Below, piece by piece: positions 8,330 through 17,094 of a stretch of DNA of 53,684 nucleotides. The notes beneath the pieces were generated by a model. The model made no database searches. It saw only the letters and a program-made list of their open reading frames with translations, and was not told where the DNA came from. The translations under genes were made by a program, and so were the position numbers. Position 1 is the stretch's first letter. Each line of letters opens with the position of its first letter. The stretch covers positions 1-53,684 of the forward strand of contig NZ_BONC01000055.1 in NCBI RefSeq assembly GCF_016862515.1, read 5' to 3'. Source of the DNA: Asanoa iriomotensis (GTDB lineage Bacteria; Actinomycetota; Actinomycetes; Mycobacteriales; Micromonosporaceae).

Positions 8330-8384
8330 GTGAAGGAACGGACCGTTGTTAACGCATAGCGTTAATAACGGTCCGTTCCTTCAC
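8330..8384. terminator. 26-bp-stem palindromic element, probable bidirectional terminator
   Basis: Left arm 8330-8355 pairs with right arm 8359-8384 over 26 bases with a single G-T wobble and a three-base loop (ata). It lies exactly between two converging genes. The arms contain GTGAAGGAACGGACCGTT and a GTTAACGC segment near the loop. The length, near-perfect symmetry and AT-richer tip are unlike other hairpins in this window. It may be a member of a dispersed palindromic repeat family. Confidence 0.8.
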
Positions 8385-8386
8385 CC

Positions 8387-10123
8387 TCAGCCGTGCCAGG
8401 AGCGCCAGAGGGCCGCGTACGGGCCGCCGGCGTCGACGAGCTCGTCGTGGGTGCCGAGCTCGGTGATCCGGCCGTCGGCGAGCACCGCCACCCGGTCGGC
8501 GTCGCGGGCGGTGTTGAGCCGGTGCGCGATCGCGATGACGGTGCGCCCGTCGAGCACCGCCGCGAGCGCCCGCTCGGTGCGCCGCGCCGTGGTCGGGTCG
8601 AGGGCGGCCGTGGCCTCGTCGAGGATCAGCGTGTGCGGGTCGGCCAGCACGATCCGGGCCAGCGCGAGCTGCTGAGCGTCGGCCGGGCCGAGTTGGTGGG
8701 CCGCGCCCTCGCCGAGCATCGTGTCGAGCCCGTCGGGTAGGGCGGCGTACCACTCGGCGCCGACCGCGACCAGCGCGGCGAGCATGTCGCCGTCGGTCGC
8801 GTCGGGCGCGGCGAACGACAGGTTGTCGCGGAGCGTACCGATGAAGACGTGGTGTTCCTGGGTCACCAGGGCCACGAGCTGGCGGCGCCGGGCCGGGTCG
8901 ATGTCGGCGATCGGCACGCCGCCCAGCGTCACGTCGCCGCTGTCCGGTGCCTCGGTGCCGGCCAGCAGCCGCGCCAGCGTGGACTTGCCGGCGCCGGACG
9001 GCCCGACGATCGCCAGCCGCTCCCCCGCGCGCAGCTCGAGGTCGATGCCGTGCAGCACGTCGTGGCCGGACGTGTAGGCGAAGCGCGCGGACCGCACCAC
9101 GATCCGCTCGTCGCCGGGTGCGGGCGCGACGCCGCGCTGTTCCGGCACGCCGGTGCCGACGCCGAGCACACGGGCGTACGAGGCGACACCGCGCTGGGCC
9201 TGCTCGATGAACTGGAGCACCCGGTCGAGCGGGTCGATCGCCTGCTGGAGCAGCAGCGTCGCGGCGACCACGTCACCGATGCTCACGCTGCCGCCCCGGG
9301 CCAGCGCGCCGCCGGCCAGCAGCACCACCGCGACCGGGATACCGTAGCTGCCCTCGACCACCGGGTAGAACACCGAGCGCAGGTTGAGCGTGCGGCGGCG
9401 GGTGGCCCACTGCCGGGCGATCCGGTCGGTGCCGCTGACGACGCGCTCGTCGCCGAGCCGCAGCGCCTCCACGGTGCGGGCGCCCTCGGCGGTGGTGGTC
9501 AGCGCCTCGGTCAGGTCGGCGCTGGCCGCGCCCTCGGCGAGGTAGGCGGGGCTGGCCCGGCGCAGGTACCAGCGGGTGACGGCGAGGATGGTCGGCAGCC
9601 CGGCCAGCCCGACCAGGCCGAGCACGGGGTGGATGAGGAACACGGCGCCGAACAGCAGCACGAGCTGGGCCGCCGCGATCAGCATGATCGGCACCACGTC
9701 GCGGACCATCGTGCCGACCGTGGCCACGTCGACCGAGCTGCGGTTGGCCAGGTCGCCGGTGCCGGCCCGCTCGACCACCGCGGTCGGCAGGTCGAGAGTG
9801 CGGCGGACGAACCACTCGCGGAGCCGGGCGATCGCCCGCTCCCCCAGCCGGTAGCCGGCCAGGTAGCCGTAGCGGAGCAGCACGCCCTGCACGAGGGTGC
9901 AGACGGCGATCGCCAGCGCCAGCTTGTCGATCCGCGCGACGGTGGCGCCGGAGAGCACGTCGTCGACGATCGCGCCGAGCAGCCTCGGCGCGGCCAGCCC
10001 GGCGGCCGCGGCGGCGGCCTGGAGCACGAGCACCACGAGCACGGCCCGGCGTTCACCGCGTACGAGGTCGCGGCTGGCCCGCCGGGTGGTGGCGCGGTCG
10101 GCGACCGGCAGCCGGTTCGTCAT
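8387..10123 (-). CDS. ABC exporter half-transporter, subunit B (intact Walker A/B, degenerate signature)
   Basis: 578 residues: an N-terminal exporter membrane domain with about six helices, then a nucleotide-binding domain. Walker A is intact (GPSGAGKST, 374-382), Walker B is intact with catalytic glutamate (LILDEAT, D502-E503), and the H-loop histidine is present (IAIAHRL). The signature that should read LSGGQ reads LGPAD (478-482). It starts four bases inside the end of subunit A (ATGA). With subunit A's normal LSGGQ it can build one complete ATP site. Substrate unknown; multidrug, lipid or peptide export are possible. Confidence 0.9.
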   Translation of the reverse strand: MTNRLPVADRATTRRASRDLVRGERRAVLVVLVLQAAAAAAGLAAPRLLGAIVDDVLSGATVARIDKLALAIAVCTLVQGVLLRYGYLAGYRLGERAIARLREWFVRRTLDLPTAVVERAGTGDLANRSSVDVATVGTMVRDVVPIMLIAAAQLVLLFGAVFLIHPVLGLVGLAGLPTILAVTRWYLRRASPAYLAEGAASADLTEALTTTAEGARTVEALRLGDERVVSGTDRIARQWATRRRTLNLRSVFYPVVEGSYGIPVAVVLLAGGALARGGSVSIGDVVAATLLLQQAIDPLDRVLQFIEQAQRGVASYARVLGVGTGVPEQRGVAPAPGDERIVVRSARFAYTSGHDVLHGIDLELRAGERLAIVGPSGAGKSTLARLLAGTEAPDSGDVTLGGVPIADIDPARRRQLVALVTQEHHVFIGTLRDNLSFAAPDATDGDMLAALVAVGAEWYAALPDGLDTMLGEGAAHQLGPADAQQLALARIVLADPHTLILDEATAALDPTTARRTERALAAVLDGRTVIAIAHRLNTARDADRVAVLADGRITELGTHDELVDAGGPYAALWRSWHG

Positions 10124-11832
10124 CCCGTCACCTCCGCGTCGGCGTCCCGGGCGACCAGGCCTCGGTAGGCCGGGTCGCGGGCGAGCAGGTCGGCGTGGGC
10201 GCCGGTGGCGGTGACCCGGCCGCCGCGCAGGAACGCCACCTCGTCGGCCTGGCCGAGCAGCAGCGGCGAGGTCGCCACCAGCACGGTGGTGCGGCCGGCC
10301 CGGGCTTCCCGCAGGCGTTCCGCGATCCGTGCCTCGGTGTGCGCGTCGACGGCGGACGTCGGGTCGACCAGGATCAGCACCTCGGCGTCGGCCAGCACGG
10401 CGCGGGCGAGCCGGACCCGCTGCCGTTGCCCGCCGGAGAGGGTGCGGCCCTGGGTGTCGACCTCGGTGTCGAGGCCCTCGGGCAGCGCGTCGACGACGTC
10501 GTCGGCCGCGGCGGCGTGCACCCCGTCGCCGACCTCGGCGCTGCCGCCGCGGGCCAGTGTGGTCCGCAGGGGGCCGGCGAACAGGTACGCGTCGTGGTCG
10601 CCGACCAGGATCCGGCGCCGGACCTCGGCCAGCGGCACCGCGCTGACCGGCACGCCGCCCCAGGTCACGTCGCTCGGCGCGAACCGGGCCAGCCGGTCCG
10701 CGAGCGCGGTGGCCGTGGCGGGGTCGTCGGCGGCGACCGCGACCAGCCGGCCCGCCGGGACGGTCAGCCCGCTCTCCGGGTCGTGCAGATCGGCGGGGCT
10801 CGCCGGGGCGCTCGCGGGCGGGCCGGCGGCGTGCTCCTCGGGCTCGACGTCGAGCAGGGCGATGATCCGGCGGGCGGCCACCCGGCCACGGATCACGTCG
10901 TGGGCGCTGCCGAGCAGCATCCAGCACGGCGTGGTGAGCATCGCGACGTAGCCGTACACGCCGACCATCTCGCCGACCGTGATCTGGCCCGTGGCGGCCA
11001 TCCGGGCCGCGAGCCAGACCACGAGCGCGAGGAAGAACGCCGGGATCGCGATGGCCAGGCCCTCGATCCAGCTGTTGACCGCCGCCACCCGGTAGCCCTC
11101 GGTGCGCAGCTTGGCGGACTGCCGGTCGTAGCGGTCCGCGAACAGCCCGCGCCCGCCGACCCCGGCGAGCACCCGCAGCCCGGCGACGATGTCGGCGGCG
11201 CGTGCGGTCAGCGCGCCCTGCCGGTGGCGGTAGTCGGTCTCCACCTTCTCCAGCCGGCGCAGCAGCGGCGAGATCACCGCGACCACGCAGGGCACGCCGA
11301 CCAGCACGAGCAGGGCGAGCAGCGGGTCGGTGGCCCAGAGCACGACCGCGACCACGGCGTACGCGATGACCGCTCCGATGCCCGGACCCATGAACGTGAG
11401 GACGTGCGAGACGTAGGTGATGTCGCGTCCGCTGACGGTGGCCACCTCGCCGGCTTCGAGTCGCCGGGGCAGCGCGGCGCCGGTGCGCGCGAGGTGCCGC
11501 AGCGTCACCTCGGCCGAACGGGCGGTGGCGTCCTCGCGGACGAACGTCATCGTGCGGTGCCGCATGATGCCGAGCCAGGCCATCAGCAGGCCGGACACGA
11601 CGATCGTGCCGACCCAGAACAGCAGCGCGGCCCGGTCGTGGGCGCGCAGGCCGTCGTCGACGCCGCGGGAGACGAGGTAGGGGCGGACGGCGAGGCCGAC
11701 CATCCACGCGGTGCCGAAGAGGGCGCCGCGCAGGATCCGCCACGGTTGGCTGCGGGTCAGCCACCAGATGTAGCGGAACGGTCCCCGTGTGTCCGGCACC
11801 CCGGGATCGGCATGGGGGATCTGCGGGGGCAC
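10120..11832 (-). CDS. ABC exporter half-transporter, subunit A (degenerate Walker A/B, intact signature)
   Basis: 570 residues from a GTG start; membrane domain, then nucleotide-binding domain. Where Walker A belongs (about 360-380) the sequence reads VAVAADDPATATALADRL, with no GxxGxGKS/T and no lysine. The signature LSGGQRQR (465-472) is normal. Walker B reads LILVDPTSAVD, so the conserved Asp is Val489 and the catalytic Glu is Asp490. This half cannot bind and hydrolyse ATP normally but supplies the signature to its partner. It is paired with subunit B by a four-base overlap, as in heterodimeric exporters such as TmrAB or BmrCD. Confidence 0.9.
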   Translation of the reverse strand: MPPQIPHADPGVPDTRGPFRYIWWLTRSQPWRILRGALFGTAWMVGLAVRPYLVSRGVDDGLRAHDRAALLFWVGTIVVSGLLMAWLGIMRHRTMTFVREDATARSAEVTLRHLARTGAALPRRLEAGEVATVSGRDITYVSHVLTFMGPGIGAVIAYAVVAVVLWATDPLLALLVLVGVPCVVAVISPLLRRLEKVETDYRHRQGALTARAADIVAGLRVLAGVGGRGLFADRYDRQSAKLRTEGYRVAAVNSWIEGLAIAIPAFFLALVVWLAARMAATGQITVGEMVGVYGYVAMLTTPCWMLLGSAHDVIRGRVAARRIIALLDVEPEEHAAGPPASAPASPADLHDPESGLTVPAGRLVAVAADDPATATALADRLARFAPSDVTWGGVPVSAVPLAEVRRRILVGDHDAYLFAGPLRTTLARGGSAEVGDGVHAAAADDVVDALPEGLDTEVDTQGRTLSGGQRQRVRLARAVLADAEVLILVDPTSAVDAHTEARIAERLREARAGRTTVLVATSPLLLGQADEVAFLRGGRVTATGAHADLLARDPAYRGLVARDADAEVTG

Positions 11833-11933
11833 GGGTTCAACCTACCGTTGCCCCCCGTTTCGCCTCACGCAGATTTCTGCCAGGATCATATTCAAGCATT
11901 GAAGTATTTCTTCATTTGACTGGAGGTCCGTGT

Positions 11934-12707
11934 ATGAAGCACCGGTGGTGGCGCCTGCTCGGCGCTGTTTGTGTGGCTTTCGTCCTGCTGCCGTCCGCCC
12001 CCGCGCTCGCGGCACCCACGTTCAAGGTGCCGTTCCCGTGCGGGCAGGCGTGGTCGGGGCAGACCCGCACCGACCACAGCCCGGCCAACGCCGTCGACTT
12101 CAACCGCACCAACGACGACGGCGACCCGGTCGTGGCCAGCGCGGCCGGCACGGTCGACGTGGTCACGAACCTGGGCAGCACCAGCTACGGCCGGTACGTC
12201 CGGATCAACCACGGTGGTGGCTACACCACGTACTACGCGCACCTGAGCGGGTTCAACGTGTCGGTCGGGCAGTCGGTGGGCTACGGCTCGGTGATCGGCT
12301 ACGTGGGCACGAGCGGCAACTCGACCGGGCCGCACCTGCACTACGAGCAACGGCTCAACGGCTCGGCGATCCAGGTCCGGTTCAACGGCGCGCTGGCGCT
12401 GTACTGGGGCACGAAGACCTACACGAGTGACAACGGCTGCTCCGGCGGCGGCACGGGCAGTGGCACGGTCAACACGGCCGGCTCGCCGCTGACGGTCCGC
12501 TCGGGGCCGGGCACGTCGTACGCGTCGGTCGGCACGGTGGCGGACGGCGCCAGCGTCACGATCCAGTGCCAGACGACGGGCACGACGGTGACCGGCACGT
12601 ACGGCACGAGCAACATCTGGGACCGCATCGGCGCGGGCCGCTTCATCTCGGACGCCTACGTCTACACGGGCTACGACGGCTTCATACCGGGCGTACCCCG
12701 CTGCTGA
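11934..12707 (+). CDS. Secreted M23 family peptidase with C-terminal SH3-like domain
   Basis: 257 residues with a Sec signal peptide (WWRLLGAVCVAFVLLPSAPALA, cleavage after ALAA). The LytM-type domain shows the metal-ligand region HSPANAVDF and the catalytic HxH in GPHLHYE. The final 90 residues (TVNTAGSPLTVRSGPGTSYASV) are an SH3b-like domain that could bind cell wall. It should cut peptidoglycan cross-bridges or peptides outside the cell. ATG 11934 has a TGGAGG site. The 100-bp upstream gap is AT-rich and contains TGAAG-N5-CTTCA at 11900-11914. A strong hairpin follows. Confidence 0.9.
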   Translation: MKHRWWRLLGAVCVAFVLLPSAPALAAPTFKVPFPCGQAWSGQTRTDHSPANAVDFNRTNDDGDPVVASAAGTVDVVTNLGSTSYGRYVRINHGGGYTTYYAHLSGFNVSVGQSVGYGSVIGYVGTSGNSTGPHLHYEQRLNGSAIQVRFNGALALYWGTKTYTSDNGCSGGGTGSGTVNTAGSPLTVRSGPGTSYASVGTVADGASVTIQCQTTGTTVTGTYGTSNIWDRIGAGRFISDAYVYTGYDGFIPGVPRC

Positions 12708-12715
12708 CCACCCGC

Positions 12716-12745
12716 CGCGGAGGGGACCCGCCGGTCCCCTCCGCG
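12716..12745 (+). terminator. Intrinsic-type hairpin after the M23 peptidase
   Basis: Perfect 13-bp GC-rich stem (cgcggaggggacc / ggtcccctccgcg) with loop cgcc, eight bases after the peptidase stop. No T-tract follows. Confidence 0.75.
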
Positions 12746-12756
12746 ACCTTGCGCGG

Positions 12757-13746
12757 ATGGCGTATACCTCTCACGTGCGGCGGATCATCGAAACGGCGGT
12801 CGTGGTGCTGGCGCTCGCCGGTGCCGGGGTCGGATGGTGGCTCGGGGAAGAACGGGCCTCGGCCATCGTCGCGGACCGCGTGGCCGCCGGCGTGCCGGGC
12901 ACGGCCGAGGTCACCGACGTCAACTTCGCACTGCGGCCGCGGATCTACCACAGCGTCGACATCCGCTACGGCTACGCCGGCCGCGCCTATACCGGCACCC
13001 TGGGCTGGCAGGACAGGACCGCCGGCAGCCTTCGCGAGGGCGACCAGGTCGAGATTTTCGTCGACCCGACGGCGCCGCGTCGCGTCGTCACCGGAGACGG
13101 CGGTGCCAGCGACGGGCCGCTTCTCCTGCTGCCCCACGTGGGTGTGCTGTTGGCGTTGATCGCCTTCTTGGCGGCCGCGCAGGTGCGGCTGGACGGCCTG
13201 GGCCGCGTCAGCCGCCGAGCGGTGAGCCGCTCCCCCGCCGGCGGCACGGTGTACCGGTCGACCCGCTTCCTCGCGGTGCTCCCCGGTGTCACGGTCGTGT
13301 TGGGCGTCGCCGGCGGCGCCGCGCTGGCCCCGCATCCGGTCAGCTGGGCCGTCGCCCTGGTCGGCGCCGGGGGCGGGCTCTGGTACCTGCACACCGTCGT
13401 CCTCGGCACAAATGTCAGGGTCCGCGACGGCCGGCTCGTCGTCGCCAACCCCCGGCAGCGGGCGGTCGTGCCGCTGGCCGAGGTCACCGCGATCACGCAC
13501 GACAGCGCGGGCACCGTCGTCAGTACGCGCGACGGCGGGACCATTCCGGTCGCCGCGGCCCGGCAGCGGGACCCGGCGGACGCGCAGCGGCAGGCCCGCC
13601 GGATCGTCGCTCTCGCCGACGCGCAGACCGAGCGCGCCTCGGGCCCGGTCGTGATCAGCCGGAACTGGTGTTTCCTGGCCGCACAGACCGCAACGCTGGG
13701 CGCGGTCGCGGCTGGTCTCGGTCTGCTGATGGTAACGGCGGTGTAA
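12757..13746 (+). CDS. DUF3592-like membrane protein
   Basis: 329 residues. One N-terminal helix (ETAVVVLALAGAGVGWWLG) precedes an extracytoplasmic beta domain with a RIYHSVDIRYGYAGRAYTG stretch and an EGDQVEIFVDPTAPRR motif typical of DUF3592-like proteins. Three more hydrophobic segments and a cytoplasmic PH-like region (RVRDGRLVVANPRQRAVVPL) follow. The start codon has no convincing ribosome site; a GTG at 12775 is an alternative. Function unknown. The domain call is moderate. Confidence 0.7.
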   Translation: MAYTSHVRRIIETAVVVLALAGAGVGWWLGEERASAIVADRVAAGVPGTAEVTDVNFALRPRIYHSVDIRYGYAGRAYTGTLGWQDRTAGSLREGDQVEIFVDPTAPRRVVTGDGGASDGPLLLLPHVGVLLALIAFLAAAQVRLDGLGRVSRRAVSRSPAGGTVYRSTRFLAVLPGVTVVLGVAGGAALAPHPVSWAVALVGAGGGLWYLHTVVLGTNVRVRDGRLVVANPRQRAVVPLAEVTAITHDSAGTVVSTRDGGTIPVAAARQRDPADAQRQARRIVALADAQTERASGPVVISRNWCFLAAQTATLGAVAAGLGLLMVTAV

Positions 13747-13803
13747 CCGCCGTTTCCTGCCTGGCCCCTCGCCTTTACCGTCATAGGAGAGGGGGAGGCC
13801 ATT

Positions 13804-14055
13804 ATGGACGGTCTGGCGTTCGCGTTGGTGGTGGCCGCGGTGGTGCTCGTGATGGCCGGCGTGGCCGTGTTCCTCCGGCGTCGGCGGGTGGCGCGCGCCG
13901 CTGCGACCGATCCGCGGGCCGCGGCCCGGGCCGCGATCCGGGGTCTCGGTCGCGAGCGGCGCAAGCAGGGCAAGGGGACCATGCGTGGCGACGGCACGGG
14001 CGTCAACAGCACGTTCGACAGCTCGTGGGGCGCCGGCGGCGGCGGTCTTTCCTGA
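13804..14055 (+). CDS. Small single-helix membrane protein, paralogue 1
   Basis: 83 residues. One N-terminal membrane helix (FALVVAAVVLVMAGVAVFL) is followed by a short Arg-rich stretch and a cytoplasmic tail with DPRAAARAAIRGLGRERRKQ and KGTMRGDGTGVNS. The tail closely matches that of the next gene, so the two are tandem paralogues. A GGGAGG site precedes the ATG. I do not recognise a described family. The conserved tail, RKQ-x-KG-x-MRG-x-G-x-G-x-NS, suggests a binding motif rather than a mere anchor. Confidence 0.7.
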   Translation: MDGLAFALVVAAVVLVMAGVAVFLRRRRVARAAATDPRAAARAAIRGLGRERRKQGKGTMRGDGTGVNSTFDSSWGAGGGGLS

Positions 14056-14091
14056 CCGTCGTGCCTTGCCGTCGACGTTGAGGAGGTGCCC

Positions 14092-14325
14092 GTGACGGAG
14101 GCTCTGACACTCCTCGGTGTGCTCCTGGTTGCCGCCGCGGGTGCGGTCGGGCTGGTTGTCCGGCGGCGGCGGCGGGCCGCGCGGTTGGCGGCGGACCCGC
14201 GGGCCGCTGCCTGCGACGCGATCTGCGGCATGGTTCGCCACCAGCGGAAGCAGGCCAAAGGCAGCATGCGCGGCCAAGGTCTCGGGCAGAACAGCGGCTG
14301 GAGCGATCCCGGCCCCGGTTTCTGA
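14092..14325 (+). CDS. Small single-helix membrane protein, paralogue 2
   Basis: 77 residues. Same architecture as the preceding gene: N-terminal helix (LTLLGVLLVAAAGAVGLVV), Arg cluster, then DPRAAACDAICGMVRHQRKQ and KGSMRGQGLGQNSG. The start is taken at GTG 14092 because a full AGGAGG lies five bases upstream; the GTG at 14086 overlaps that site. It has two cysteines in the tail (ACDAICG) that the first copy lacks. Probably co-transcribed with paralogue 1, 36 bp upstream. Confidence 0.68.
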   Translation: MTEALTLLGVLLVAAAGAVGLVVRRRRRAARLAADPRAAACDAICGMVRHQRKQAKGSMRGQGLGQNSGWSDPGPGF

Positions 14326-14335
14326 CCCGCAGCAC

Positions 14336-15298
14336 TTAGTCGAACAGCTCCCGCAGGACGCGGATCGTGCGGAGCTCGTCTTCCACGCCGCCGCCGTCGT
14401 GGTCGTTGTAGGGCCAGACCGTGATGTCGTGGGGGCCCGACCAGACGTTGTGGGCCGCGTACACCGTTGATGGTGGGCAGATCGGGTCCATCAGCGCGAC
14501 CGAGAACGAGCCGCGGCAGGTGGCGCGGCGGGCGAAGGACGTGCCGTCGAAGTAGGCCAGCGTCGCGAATGCCTGGGCCGCTTTCGTGCGGTGGGTGGCG
14601 CACCAGCGCACGATCTCCGCGTACGGGTTGGCGTCCGTGATCCGGGTCGCCTGCTTGAACGCCGACAGGAACGGCACGTGCGGGATCGCCGCCGCGATGT
14701 CGGCGCGGAGGCCGGCGACCGCTACCGACAGCGCGCCGCCCTGGCTGCGACCCGTCACCGCGATCCGGGTCGCGTCGACGTCGGGGTGGGCCGCCGCGGC
14801 CTCGACCGCCCGGTACGCGTCCACGTAGAGCCGGCGGTAGTAGTAGTCGTGCGGGTCCAGGATGCCGCGGGTGACATAGCCCGGCACCGCCGGCCCGGAC
14901 GCGCCCGGGTCGGCCGTGTCGCCGGTCCGCCAGGTGCTGCCCTGCCCGCGCGTGTCCATGACGAAGTGGGCGTAGCCGGCGCTCGCGTACGCCAGCCACT
15001 CGATCGGCTCGCCCCGGCCGCCGCCGTAGCCGATGTACTCGACGATCGCCGGCAGCGGGCCCGACCGGTGCGCGGGCAGGATCAGCCAGCCCTTGATCGG
15101 GTCGCCGCCGTAGCCGGCGAACGTCACGTCGTGCGTTTCGACCGTGCGCAGCAGCGCGTCGTGCGCCACGAACTCGGCCGCGACCGGGATCCGCCCGGCC
15201 TCGTCCAGGGTGCGCCGCCAGAACTCGTCGAAGTCCGCCGGCTCCGGCTCGTCGTAGCGGTAGGCGGCCAGGTCGTCGAGAGTGAGGTCGAACTCCAT
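14336..15298 (-). CDS. Acetylxylan esterase / cephalosporin-C deacetylase family (AXE1) esterase
   Basis: 320-residue alpha/beta-hydrolase of carbohydrate esterase family 7 type, without a signal peptide. Visible are the oxyanion-region IEYIGYGGGRGEP-like segment (IVEYIGYGGGRGEP), MDTRGQGS, the nucleophile elbow GRSQGGALS, the Asp in LMDPICPPSTV and the His in NDHDGG. It should deacetylate short xylo-oligosaccharides or related acetylated sugars in the cytosol. It is the last gene of a minus-strand run with the GH71/99-like and GH30 enzymes, 41 bp behind the former. Confidence 0.9.
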   Translation of the reverse strand: MEFDLTLDDLAAYRYDEPEPADFDEFWRRTLDEAGRIPVAAEFVAHDALLRTVETHDVTFAGYGGDPIKGWLILPAHRSGPLPAIVEYIGYGGGRGEPIEWLAYASAGYAHFVMDTRGQGSTWRTGDTADPGASGPAVPGYVTRGILDPHDYYYRRLYVDAYRAVEAAAAHPDVDATRIAVTGRSQGGALSVAVAGLRADIAAAIPHVPFLSAFKQATRITDANPYAEIVRWCATHRTKAAQAFATLAYFDGTSFARRATCRGSFSVALMDPICPPSTVYAAHNVWSGPHDITVWPYNDHDGGGVEDELRTIRVLRELFD

Positions 15299-15339
15299 GC
15301 GCGCGCTCCTGCCGGTCGTGGGCGGTCAGGGCGCTGATG

Positions 15340-16980
15340 TTACGGGGTCACAAGATCGAACTGCTCCCACGGGCCGATCGCGGTGCGGTTGGCGATCAGC
15401 GGCGCGGCGCCGGCGTTGTCAGCGCAGACGTAGCGGCTGTTGACCGTCGCCTGCAGGCTCACCGTGCCGTTGGCGTTGCGGATCAGCCGGAACGTCTCCC
15501 AGCCACCGACCGCCGTGCGGTTCGCGACGAGAGGCGCGGCCCCGGCGTTCTCGGCGCAGACGTACCGGCCGTTGATCCGCGCCCGCAACGCCACGTTGCC
15601 GCCGCTGAGCTGGACGATGTCGAACTGTTCCCAGGAGCCCAGCGCCGCACCCCGGGCGACCAGCGGGCCGTTGCCGGCATCGCTCGCCTGCACCCACAGG
15701 TTGTTGGCCCGGGACCGCAGCCCGGACCCGCCCCCGGTGGGCGGCGGAGTGCCCACCACCGGCTGCGTCGGCCGCGTCGGGGTCAACGCGAGCTGGCCCT
15801 TGAGCATCCGGCCGCCGTCGGCCGTGATCCGCAGGTAGTAGTCCGACGAGCAGGCCGTGCCGTCCTCGTCGAGCGCACGGATCCCCGCCCCGGCCGGCGT
15901 CGTCGCCTGCGTCTCGGACGTCTTGGCGATCTGGTTGCCCTCGTTGTACTCGTCGAACATCGAGACGTAGAGACCGGCGGACCCAAGCCGGATCATGTTG
16001 TAGAGGTGCCGCCAGTAGAAATCGCCGTGCCGGCGGTGCCCGGACGACAGGTCCCCCGGCATCACACACGGTTGATAGTCGATCCCATTCGCGTCGCAGT
16101 CCGCTTTGTCCGGCACGTTGACGTTGTTGTAGAACGAGTCCAGGCCGGCCAGGTCGCCGGTGCGGCCCACCATCCACGGCGAGATCATGTTGAACGCGTG
16201 GTAGACCCCCGAGAACCCGGCGCGGGAGTCGTTGATCCCCTGCCGCCAGTACGTGGGCACGCCGCCGATCACGTAACAACCCTGCGCCTTGAACCAGTTG
16301 ACCACGTCGAGGCAGGGTGCCGGCGCGAACGGCCGCCCGGGGTCGTTGAAGCCGAAACCCCAGATGCACACGACGGGCTTGCCGTTCTGGCGTGCGTAGG
16401 ACGGGGACGACACGTACGCCGACATCTTCGACGTCCAGTCGGTCTTGATCTCCGACTGCATGTTCGTCCAGCTCGTGACGTCGTACATGATGTAGAACTT
16501 CCGGCCGTAGCGTTCGGCCGCCAGCCGCACCTTCTGCGCCATCGCGTCGCGCGTCGGCCCCTCCCCCGAGACGGGGTTGAACCGCTGCAGCGCCGCGGTG
16601 TCACAGCCGTACTGCTGCATCCACTTGAAATGGGTGTCGACGGTCTGGTCGTCGTACGACGAGAACAGCTGCGCCGGCTGACCGTTGCCGAGGTTCGGGT
16701 ACGCGGTCGTGTAGCCGCGCGTGTACTCGCGCATGTCCGGCCAGGACACGATCGTCGTGTTAGACGGCGACGGCGGCTGGAACCGGTCCCGCGACCAGTG
16801 CCACCAGCCGCCGATCGGCGCACCGTCACCGGGGCAGGCGAACCAGCCCTGGTAGCCGACCGAGATCTTGCCGACGACGTCGCCGGGCGGGCTGGGCGCC
16901 GCGGCGGCCGGCTGCGACACGGCAAGGGCGGCGGCACTGGCACCCGCGCCCGCGAGCACGGTTCGGCGTCTGATACCCAT
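15340..16980 (-). CDS. Secreted GH71/99-like glycosidase with C-terminal beta-trefoil repeats
   Basis: 546 residues. The N-terminus MGIRRRTVLAGAGASAAALA has a twin-arginine-type signal. The catalytic part begins VGKISVGYQGWFACPGDGAP, with GWWHW and later MFDEYNEGNQ; this pattern is that of actinobacterial GH71/99-like (xylosidase/arabinosidase-annotated) proteins. A GT-rich linker (about 410) precedes three related repeats ending NLWVQASDAGNGPLVARG, YVCAENAGAAPLVANRT and YVCADNAGAAPLIANRT, a fascin-like beta-trefoil. ATG 16980 has a GGGAG site. It follows GH30 on the same strand, behind the dyad at 17034-17080. Exact substrate not readable from sequence. Confidence 0.8.
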   Translation of the reverse strand: MGIRRRTVLAGAGASAAALAVSQPAAAAPSPPGDVVGKISVGYQGWFACPGDGAPIGGWWHWSRDRFQPPSPSNTTIVSWPDMREYTRGYTTAYPNLGNGQPAQLFSSYDDQTVDTHFKWMQQYGCDTAALQRFNPVSGEGPTRDAMAQKVRLAAERYGRKFYIMYDVTSWTNMQSEIKTDWTSKMSAYVSSPSYARQNGKPVVCIWGFGFNDPGRPFAPAPCLDVVNWFKAQGCYVIGGVPTYWRQGINDSRAGFSGVYHAFNMISPWMVGRTGDLAGLDSFYNNVNVPDKADCDANGIDYQPCVMPGDLSSGHRRHGDFYWRHLYNMIRLGSAGLYVSMFDEYNEGNQIAKTSETQATTPAGAGIRALDEDGTACSSDYYLRITADGGRMLKGQLALTPTRPTQPVVGTPPPTGGGSGLRSRANNLWVQASDAGNGPLVARGAALGSWEQFDIVQLSGGNVALRARINGRYVCAENAGAAPLVANRTAVGGWETFRLIRNANGTVSLQATVNSRYVCADNAGAAPLIANRTAIGPWEQFDLVTP

Positions 16981-17033
16981 CGGGTCTTTCTCCCTTCGGG
17001 CCACCGCCGAATGGCCGCATTGTGTCTGGTTTG

Positions 17034-17080
17034 TTAACTGACCGGACCTCACGGTAGACCCGAGAGGTCCGACCAGTCAA
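17034..17080 (-). promoter_or_regulatory. Long inverted repeat with candidate promoter before the GH71/99-like gene
   Basis: Arms 17034-17050 and 17064-17080 match at 14 of 17 positions around a 13-bp spacer. On the minus strand it starts TTGACT, and TACCGT lies 18 bp further on, a plausible -35/-10 pair for the glycosidase. The same structure could act as the terminator for GH30, whose stop is 15 bp upstream, or as an operator. Confidence 0.45.
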
Positions 17081-17094
17081 CGTTCATCGATGCA

